A DNA stretch of 55,495 bases, taken from the NCBI RefSeq assembly GCF_001695625.1, contig NZ_MBPN01000027.1, positions 1-55,495 on the forward strand, read 5' to 3'. This document shows positions 49,939 through 55,495 of the stretch, piece after piece. The notes beneath the pieces were generated by a model. It was not told the DNA's origin, made no database searches, and saw only the letters and a list, made by a program, of their open reading frames with translations. The stretch comes from Pseudomonas defluvii (lineage in GTDB: Bacteria > Pseudomonadota > Gammaproteobacteria > Pseudomonadales > Pseudomonadaceae). Positions within the stretch are counted from its first letter, which is position 1. Each line of letters opens with the position of its first letter. The translations under genes and the position numbers were made by a program.

Positions 49939-50846
49939 ACCAGCACGATGTGCTGCGCTCCGGCATGGCTGGCATAACGCTCGAGCACGTTACGGCACAG
50001 GGCGACGACCTCGTCCGTCCATTGCACCCCGGTTTGCCAGGCTACCACCAGTTCAAGGCTTGGCGGTTGTCGCTCAAGGTGCAGTTGGCTGAGTTCGCCC
50101 CGTGCCAGTTCTTCGCTGACCAGTGCCGGCGGTAAGGCGCCGATGCCGAACCCGTCGCGCAGCAGGCGTGTGATGGCGGCCACGGAGTTCACGCAGTTCA
50201 GCCGAGGCGTACTGACGCCTTCCGCCTGCAACAGGCTCAAGACTTCCTGGTGGGGGCGCGAGTTCTTTGAGAAGGTGACGATGCGCTCACGGGCCAAGTC
50301 AGCCAGTGAGGTGTACGCCCGGTTGTAGATCGATTGACTGGCGACGATCCAGCCCATGGGATACCGCGCCAGGTCGAGGCTGCGGATTGAGGCTTCGCGG
50401 AGCAGGTCGGTCTGCAGGATGACATCGAGGAAGCCCTTCTGCAGTTGTTCACGCAGGTTGAGTGCCGTATCGGCGACCAGCTCGATTTCGACCTGCGGGT
50501 AATGCTCCATCAACTCCGACACCAGGGTACTCATCCAGGTGTGAATGACCGTGTCCATCACCCCCAGGCGTATGCGTCCGACCTTGGCTCGGTCGCTGTC
50601 CAGCGATTGCCTCAGGGCCTTGGCGGTGCCCAGCATCTGTTCGGCATATTCCAGCACCTTACTGCCTTCGGGCGTCAGGCTGACGCCGCGTGAGTCACGT
50701 AGCAGCAGCCGCACCCCGAGGTCTGCTTCCAGTGCAGCAATACGGCTGGAGATCGAGGCCTGCGTGGTGAAGAGTTTTTCGGCCGTCAGGCGAAAGCTCT
50801 TCAGGCGGGCCACCCAGACGAAGGTTTCGAGGAATTTGAGATTCAT
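49935..50846 (-). CDS. LysR-type regulator of the pxp cluster
   Basis: A 303-residue LTTR: LETFVWVARLKSFRLTAEKL and TTQASISSRIAALEADLGV form the winged helix, followed by a substrate-binding domain. Start at ATG 50846 (MNLKFLETF); the frame to 50870 adds no recognised residues. It is divergent from the MFS-pxpABC operon (153 nt between starts), so it is likely the 5-oxoproline-linked regulator of that operon, by position. Confidence 0.9.
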   Translation of the reverse strand: MNLKFLETFVWVARLKSFRLTAEKLFTTQASISSRIAALEADLGVRLLLRDSRGVSLTPEGSKVLEYAEQMLGTAKALRQSLDSDRAKVGRIRLGVMDTVIHTWMSTLVSELMEHYPQVEIELVADTALNLREQLQKGFLDVILQTDLLREASIRSLDLARYPMGWIVASQSIYNRAYTSLADLARERIVTFSKNSRPHQEVLSLLQAEGVSTPRLNCVNSVAAITRLLRDGFGIGALPPALVSEELARGELSQLHLERQPPSLELVVAWQTGVQWTDEVVALCRNVLERYASHAGAQHIVLV

Positions 50847-50999
50847 TGCAGGCTCGCTCAAGCAGGGCAATCAAATTTTTCTTATGCCAGACCGCAGCTT
50901 TTTCTCGTTGGACGGGCACCTGCCTGACGTCAAAAAATGTTCGCCAGGCTGCGACACAGAGCGTCGCCTTAAAAACAATACCAACAAGCTGAGGCAAGC

Positions 51000-52286
51000 A
51001 TGAACCCATCTGGCGTGCAGCAACAGGTCAAATGCAGTGATGTGGCCGGGCCATTTGCCTGGTACCGCAACATCAACAAGCAAGAGCGTCGAACATTCTG
51101 GAGCTGCAAGATCGGCTATGGCCTTGATGGCATGGATACCCAGATGCTCAGCTTCGTGATCCCGACATTGATCGCGCTGTGGGGGATCACCACTGCCGAG
51201 GCGGGCCTGATTCATACCTCTACCCTGATCGCGTCAGCGTTGGGCGGCTGGATTGCCGGGATTCTTTCTGACCGTATTGGCCGGGTCCGTACCTTGCAGT
51301 TGACGGTGCTCTGGTTTGCGTTCTTCACCTTTCTATGTGGCTTTGCCCAGAACTACGAGCAATTGCTGATCGCTCGGACCTTGATGGGCTTCGGCTTCGG
51401 CGGCGAGTGGACTGCTGGGGCGGTGCTGATCGGTGAGGTCATCCGTGCCCAGGATCGGGGCAAGGCCGTAGGCATGGTGCAATCCGGTTGGGCCATTGGT
51501 TGGGGGCTGACAGCAATCCTCTACGCTGTGCTGTTCTCGTTGCTGCCAGCCGAAGATGCCTGGCGCGCATTGTTCCTGCTGGGGCTGGTTCCAGCGGTGT
51601 TTGTGATTTTCGTTCGTCGCCTGGTCAAGGACCCTGAGGTCTACCGTGCAGCCAAGGCGGTTGAATCAGCAGAAGCACCGTCGCACTTCTACGAAATTTT
51701 TGCTCCGGGCATGCGCTCGATTACCTTGCGGGCATCGCTGCTGACCACCGGTGCGCTGGGCGGTTATTACGCCATCACGTCGTGGTTGCCAACGTTCCTC
51801 AAGAACGAACGCGGCCTGAGCGTGCTGGGAACGGGTGGCTACCTGGCCATGGTGATTTTTGGCTCTTACGTCGGCTATGTGATCGGCGCGTACCTCACTG
51901 ATCTGTTGGGGCGTAAAAAGAACTTCATTCTCTTTGCCGTCGGCTCGTTCGTGATCGTGCTGTTGTACACCCAGATTCCGGTCAGTGATGGTGTGATGCT
52001 CTGGCTGGGTTTTCCACTGGGTTTCTTCGCTTCAGGTATCTTCAGCGGTATGGGGGCGTTTTTGACCGAACTCTTTCCGACGCGCATTCGTGGTTCGGGG
52101 CAGGGGTTCTGTTACAACATCGGTCGGGCGCTGGCGGCATTCTTTCCGTTGCTGATCGGCCTGCTTAGCCAGAAAGTCCCGTTGAGCTTTGGAATTGGTG
52201 GTTTTGCCGCCGTGTCGTATGGCGTAGTGATCCTGGCAGCATTGAGCTTGCCAGAAACGCGCGGCAAAGAACTTGAAGCGCGTTAA
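51000..52286 (+). CDS. MFS transporter of the pxp operon
   Basis: A 428-residue 12-TM major facilitator. Motif A is GILSDRIGRVRTLQ (residues about 88-101), and the central loop and second half show GAYLTDLLGRKKNFI. It resembles the metabolite:proton symporters that take organic acids. First in the operon, it may carry 5-oxoproline (pyroglutamate) or a precursor. GAGGCAAGC precedes the ATG. The substrate is inferred from neighbours. Confidence 0.88.
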   Translation: MNPSGVQQQVKCSDVAGPFAWYRNINKQERRTFWSCKIGYGLDGMDTQMLSFVIPTLIALWGITTAEAGLIHTSTLIASALGGWIAGILSDRIGRVRTLQLTVLWFAFFTFLCGFAQNYEQLLIARTLMGFGFGGEWTAGAVLIGEVIRAQDRGKAVGMVQSGWAIGWGLTAILYAVLFSLLPAEDAWRALFLLGLVPAVFVIFVRRLVKDPEVYRAAKAVESAEAPSHFYEIFAPGMRSITLRASLLTTGALGGYYAITSWLPTFLKNERGLSVLGTGGYLAMVIFGSYVGYVIGAYLTDLLGRKKNFILFAVGSFVIVLLYTQIPVSDGVMLWLGFPLGFFASGIFSGMGAFLTELFPTRIRGSGQGFCYNIGRALAAFFPLLIGLLSQKVPLSFGIGGFAAVSYGVVILAALSLPETRGKELEAR

Positions 52287-52324
52287 GGTAGGGGGCAGAA
52301 GAGATGGACGAAGGAGCAACGCGT

Positions 52325-53077
52325 GTGAGCCGCCTGTTACTCAATTGCGACATGGGTGAGAGCTTTGGTAGCTGGACCATGGGCCTGGATGCCGAGGTCA
52401 TGCCCTTTATCGACTGCGCCAACATCGCTTGTGGCTTTCATGCCGGCGACCCAGGAATCATGCGCAAGACTGTGGCCTTGGCCGTTGCCCATGGCGTGAC
52501 CATTGGCGCCCACCCGGCGTATCCAGACCTGGTGGGGTTTGGTCGCCGTTCCATGGCCTGTAGCGCCGAGGAAGTTCGCGACCTGCTGCTCTACCAGATG
52601 GGGGCGCTGGAGGGGATCTGCCGGGCGCAAGGCACCCGGGTGGCCTACATCAAGCCCCACGGGGCGCTCTACAACGACATGATGGCCGATCCGCGAACGT
52701 TGCGCGCGGTGCTGGAGGCCGTCGTTGCCTACGATCAGCAATTGCCCTTGATGCTGATGGCCACTGCCGATGATAGCGAGGCAATGGCGTTGGGCCGCGA
52801 GTATGGTGTGACGTTGTGGTTCGAGGCATTTGCGGATCGGGCTTACGACCCAGACGGTCGGTTGGTGTCGCGGCGGTTGCCGGGGGCTGTGCATCATGAC
52901 CCCGCGCGGATTGTCGAGCAGGCGCTGCGCCTGGCGCGCGGCGAGGCGCTAACGGCCAGTGATGGCAGCCCGGTGCTGCTCAAGGCCCAGACGCTTTGCG
53001 TGCATGGCGATAACGACAGCTCGGTGGCGGCTGTACGGCAGATCCGTCAGGCCCTCGATGCGCTGGTGACGTCATGA
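52325..53077 (+). CDS. pxpA: 5-oxoprolinase subunit A (LamB/YcsF)
   Basis: A 250-residue PxpA, the ATP-dependent 5-oxoproline amidohydrolase component: [48 protein letters not shown], and [14 protein letters not shown] take GTG 52325, which has AAGGAG 8 nt upstream and yields the usual length; the ATG at 52304 would add 7 residues. Coupled to pxpB by ATGA. Confidence 0.94.
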   Translation: MSRLLLNCDMGESFGSWTMGLDAEVMPFIDCANIACGFHAGDPGIMRKTVALAVAHGVTIGAHPAYPDLVGFGRRSMACSAEEVRDLLLYQMGALEGICRAQGTRVAYIKPHGALYNDMMADPRTLRAVLEAVVAYDQQLPLMLMATADDSEAMALGREYGVTLWFEAFADRAYDPDGRLVSRRLPGAVHHDPARIVEQALRLARGEALTASDGSPVLLKAQTLCVHGDNDSSVAAVRQIRQALDALVTS

Positions 53078-53778
53078 AGCTGCGGATCGAAGTGGTCGCT
53101 GTCGACAGCCTGATGGTGCGGTTGTTCGATGTCATTGATGAAGCCAACATGCCCTGGATGCTGGCGGCACGTCAGCGGTTGCAGGCCGCCTTTGGCGGGC
53201 GTCTTGTGGACCTGGTGCCGTCCTACACCACGTTGATGGTGCAGTTCGACCTGCTGCAGATGTCCCCCACTGAGGCGCGCAGCTGCATTGAACAGGCGCT
53301 GGCGCATGTGCAGCCTGACCCCGGCAGTGCTGGTCGGCGTCATGAAATACCGGTGTGGTATGACCCCAGTGTCGGTCCGGAACTGACAGTGCTGGCTCAG
53401 CGCAGTGGCAAGTCGCCGGCTGAGGTGATTCGATTGCACAGTGAGCGCGAGTATCAGGTGTTCGCGTTGGGCTTTGCGCCGGGTTTTGCCTTTATGGGGT
53501 TGGTTGATGAGTGCCTGGCGAGCCCGCGTCTGGCAACCCCGCGCAAGCGCGTGGCAGCCGGCAGCGTGGGGATCGCCGAGCGCCAGACCGCGGCCTACCC
53601 GGCCGTATCGCCAGGGGGCTGGAACCTGATCGGGCGTACGCCAAGCGCGCTGTTTGACCGTGATCGTGAGGGCTACAGCCTGTTGCAGCCTGGTGATCGG
53701 GTGCGTTTTGTGTCCGTCGATCATGCGACGTTCATGCGCCTGGGTGGTGACGATACGCCATTGGAGGTGCAGGCATGA
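53074..53778 (+). CDS. pxpB: 5-oxoprolinase subunit B (KipI-like)
   Basis: A 234-residue PxpB with the KipI-family core [16 protein letters not shown] and the [20 protein letters not shown] segment, then [15 protein letters not shown]. Together with PxpA and PxpC it cleaves 5-oxoproline to glutamate using ATP. It overlaps both neighbours by 4 nt. Confidence 0.94.
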   Translation: MKLRIEVVAVDSLMVRLFDVIDEANMPWMLAARQRLQAAFGGRLVDLVPSYTTLMVQFDLLQMSPTEARSCIEQALAHVQPDPGSAGRRHEIPVWYDPSVGPELTVLAQRSGKSPAEVIRLHSEREYQVFALGFAPGFAFMGLVDECLASPRLATPRKRVAAGSVGIAERQTAAYPAVSPGGWNLIGRTPSALFDRDREGYSLLQPGDRVRFVSVDHATFMRLGGDDTPLEVQA

Positions 53779-54692
53779 GCCGACTGATGATTGAGGCCAG
53801 TACGCCATTGTGTCTCTTGCAGGATGCCGGGCGTTTTGGTGTGCGCCATTTGGGTGTTACTCAGGGCGGAGCGCTGGATTGGGTGTCGATGCGCTGGGCC
53901 AACTGGCTATTGGGTAATGCCTTTGATGCCCCGGTGGTTGAAATCACCTTGGGTGGGTTCAGCCTGATTGCAGAACAGGACGCTTGCCTGGCGCTGGCGG
54001 GTGCCGACCTGGATGCACGGCTCGATGGCCAACCGCTGGCGCCATGGCGCAGCTTCACCATGAGAAAAGGCCAGCGCTTGCGCTTCAACCAGCCGTTGTC
54101 GGGGGCGCGGGCTTACCTGGCAGCGCCAGCAGGCTTTGTCGCGCCGTTGGTGTTGGGAAGCTGTGCTTGCGTGGTACGTGAAGGGTTGGGTGGCCTGGAC
54201 GGTTTTGGGGCTTCCTTGGCCGAGGGCGAGTACCTGACCTACACGGGCGTGGCCTCAGGCCCAAGGGAGGTTCCTGTTCAGCAGCGCCCCGACCTGCGCA
54301 GCAATGCGCCGCTGGATATGGTGCTGGGCGCACAGATTGGCGACTTCAGTGGCCAGAGCTTGTTCGATGCGTTCAACTCAGCGTGGGCACTTGATCGTCG
54401 CGCCGACCGGATGGGTATTCGCTTGCTTGGCCCAGCCTTGCAGTACCAGGGAGAACCGATGATTTCCGAGGGTATTCCCTTGGGCGCGGTGCAGGTACCG
54501 CCGGACGGTCAGCCCATTGTGCTGCTCAACGATCGGCAGACCATTGGCGGCTACCCGCGCCTTGGCGCACTGACGCCGTTGGCGTTGGCACGACTGGCGC
54601 AGTGCCTGCCTGGAAACGTCGTCACCTTCAGTCCGGTGCTGCAGGTACAGGCATACGAGCAGCAGCTGGCGTTTCTGCGTCAGTTTGAGTGA
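53775..54692 (+). CDS. pxpC: 5-oxoprolinase subunit C (KipA-like)
   Basis: A 305-residue PxpC: LLQDAGRFGVRHLGVTQGGA at the start, DRRADRMGIRLLGPALQ and SEGIPLGAVQVPPDGQPI, then NDRQTIGGYPRLGAL, typical of biotin-carboxylase-C/KipA proteins. It completes the PxpABC complex. Last gene of the operon, followed by a terminator shared with the convergent VWA gene. Confidence 0.94.
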   Translation: MSRLMIEASTPLCLLQDAGRFGVRHLGVTQGGALDWVSMRWANWLLGNAFDAPVVEITLGGFSLIAEQDACLALAGADLDARLDGQPLAPWRSFTMRKGQRLRFNQPLSGARAYLAAPAGFVAPLVLGSCACVVREGLGGLDGFGASLAEGEYLTYTGVASGPREVPVQQRPDLRSNAPLDMVLGAQIGDFSGQSLFDAFNSAWALDRRADRMGIRLLGPALQYQGEPMISEGIPLGAVQVPPDGQPIVLLNDRQTIGGYPRLGALTPLALARLAQCLPGNVVTFSPVLQVQAYEQQLAFLRQFE

Positions 54693-54728
54693 ATGCCCAT
54701 CGCCAGGCGTGGTTCCGGGCATTGTTCT
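54692..54728. terminator. Terminator between pxpC and the VWA gene
   Basis: The stem AATGCCC/GGGCATT with an 18-nt loop is followed by TGTTCTCTT on the + strand. It lies in the gap between two convergent genes. Confidence 0.6.
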
Positions 54729-54729
54729 C

Positions 54730-55495
54730 TTACTTGGACAGAAACCGCATCCCTTCCTCAAGCCCGCGCAGGGTCAGTGGAAACATACGGTCTTCGATCA
54801 ACTCGCGGACAATGTTGGTTGAGGCCGTATACCCCCAGGTGTTCTTGGGGTAGGGGTTGATCCAGATGAGCTTCTTGTACTTCTCCATGAAGCGTTGCAT
54901 CCAGACGTAGCCCGCCTCTTCGTTCCAGTGCTCGACGCTGCCACCGGGCTGGGTGATCTCGTAGGGCGCCATGGCCGCATCACCGACGAACACCACTTTG
55001 TAGTCGGCACCGTACTTGTGCAGCAGGTCCATGGTGGAGGTGCGCTCGGAGGTGCGACGCAGGTTGTTCTTCCACACCGATTCGTAGATGAAATTGTGGA
55101 AGTAGTAATACTCAAGGTGCTTGAACTCGGTCTTGCAGGCCGAGAACAGTTCCTCGCAGATCTTCACGTGGGCGTCCATGGAGCCGCCGATATCGAACAG
55201 CAACAGCAGTTTTACGCTGTTGCGTCGTTCTGGGCGCATCTGGATATTCAGCAAGCCGGCATCACGGGCGGTATGGTCGATGGTGCCGTCGATGTCCAGT
55301 TCGTCGGCCGCCCCCTGGCGGGCGAACTTGCGCAGCCGGCGCAGGGCCAGCTTGATATTGCGCGTGCCCAGTTCGACCTGGTCGTCGAGGTTACGGTATT
55401 CGCGTTGGTCCCAGACCTTGACCGCTTTGCCCTGACGTTTGCCGGCATCGCCGATGCGGATGCCTTCGGGGTTGAAACCGCCGGAGCCGAAGGGG
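54730..55495 (-). CDS. VWA domain protein (CoxE-like), 5' end missing
   Basis: The minus-strand frame stays open to the window edge (255 codons visible, including GGFNPEGIRIGDAGKRQG upstream of the first internal start). The VWA-like part has LLLFDIGGSMDAHVKICEEL, a MIDAS-type DxGGS, and KVVFVGDAAMAPYEIT. Such proteins usually partner an AAA+ ATPase (MoxR type) in metal-cofactor or complex assembly. The N-terminus is outside the window. Confidence 0.85.
   Translation of the reverse strand, partial: PFGSGGFNPEGIRIGDAGKRQGKAVKVWDQREYRNLDDQVELGTRNIKLALRRLRKFARQGAADELDIDGTIDHTARDAGLLNIQMRPERRNSVKLLLLFDIGGSMDAHVKICEELFSACKTEFKHLEYYYFHNFIYESVWKNNLRRTSERTSTMDLLHKYGADYKVVFVGDAAMAPYEITQPGGSVEHWNEEAGYVWMQRFMEKYKKLIWINPYPKNTWGYTASTNIVRELIEDRMFPLTLRGLEEGMRFLSK

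Noticed and set aside
1..55495. CRISPR array or rRNA genes
   Set aside because: No regularly spaced repeats and no rRNA-like sequence were seen.

Overview
The window is a Pseudomonas chromosome segment, most likely of the P. putida/P. fluorescens lineage. It has high-GC codon use, and the right half carries genes that are typical Pseudomonas chromosomal neighbours: rnd-ycgL-hydroxyacid dehydrogenase, ycgN, an rRNA/tRNA methyltransferase, yajD, ptrB, yafJ and pxpABC. Identification is from recognised protein families only; no search was run.

Region 1 (1 to about 23,780) is the right part of a temperate tailed-phage genome. Its integrase, repressor and replication genes must lie left of the window. 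Reading rightwards there are a Q-like antiterminator, a counter-oriented HEPN-like accessory gene, a decayed tail-type gene, a holin and an HNH nuclease. Then comes an HK97-type head module: P27 small terminase, large terminase, portal, U35 protease, capsid, connectors. It is followed by a Mu-type contractile tail module: terminator, DUF2635, sheath, tube, a frameshifted assembly chaperone, tape measure, gpN, gpP, gp45 to gp48 equivalents, tail fibre and fibre chaperone. A lambda R-type endolysin and nested Rz/Rz1 spanins close the late region. Several intrinsic terminators sit directly in front of ribosome binding sites, as expected for a late operon read by an antiterminator. The phage ends in a 64-nt 3' fragment of a tRNA-Ser(CGA) gene, so the intact tRNA should be at the unseen left end.

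Region 2 (about 23,762 to 31,550) is a second, AT-richer integrated element in tandem with the prophage. It is bounded by copies of the last 19 to 25 nt of the same tRNA end and by a near-perfect 23-nt direct repeat just inside each end (probable integrase arm sites). A tyrosine integrase lies at its right edge. Cargo: a DprA-like protein and a degenerate-HAD/phosphoribosyltransferase in one operon, a YagK/YfjJ (inovirus Gp2-like) protein, a secreted OB-like/TonB-C-like protein, a small membrane protein, an XRE regulator and a serine recombinase. There are no head, tail or terminase genes. The DprA plus HAD-PRTase pair is the best candidate for an uncharacterised, perhaps defensive, system.

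Region 3 (31,550 to the end) is core chromosome: DUF3422, a LysR regulator divergent from a YdiJ-type FAD/Fe-S dehydrogenase, a YdcH protein, an EptA-type lipid A phosphoethanolamine transferase, RNase D with YcgL, a 2-hydroxyacid dehydrogenase, a nitroreductase, YcgN, a secreted M61-like protein whose zinc-binding histidines are both arginine, an SpoU methyltransferase, YajD, oligopeptidase B, YafJ, DUF2937, and a LysR-MFS-pxpABC cluster for 5-oxoproline breakdown. The window ends inside a VWA-domain gene.
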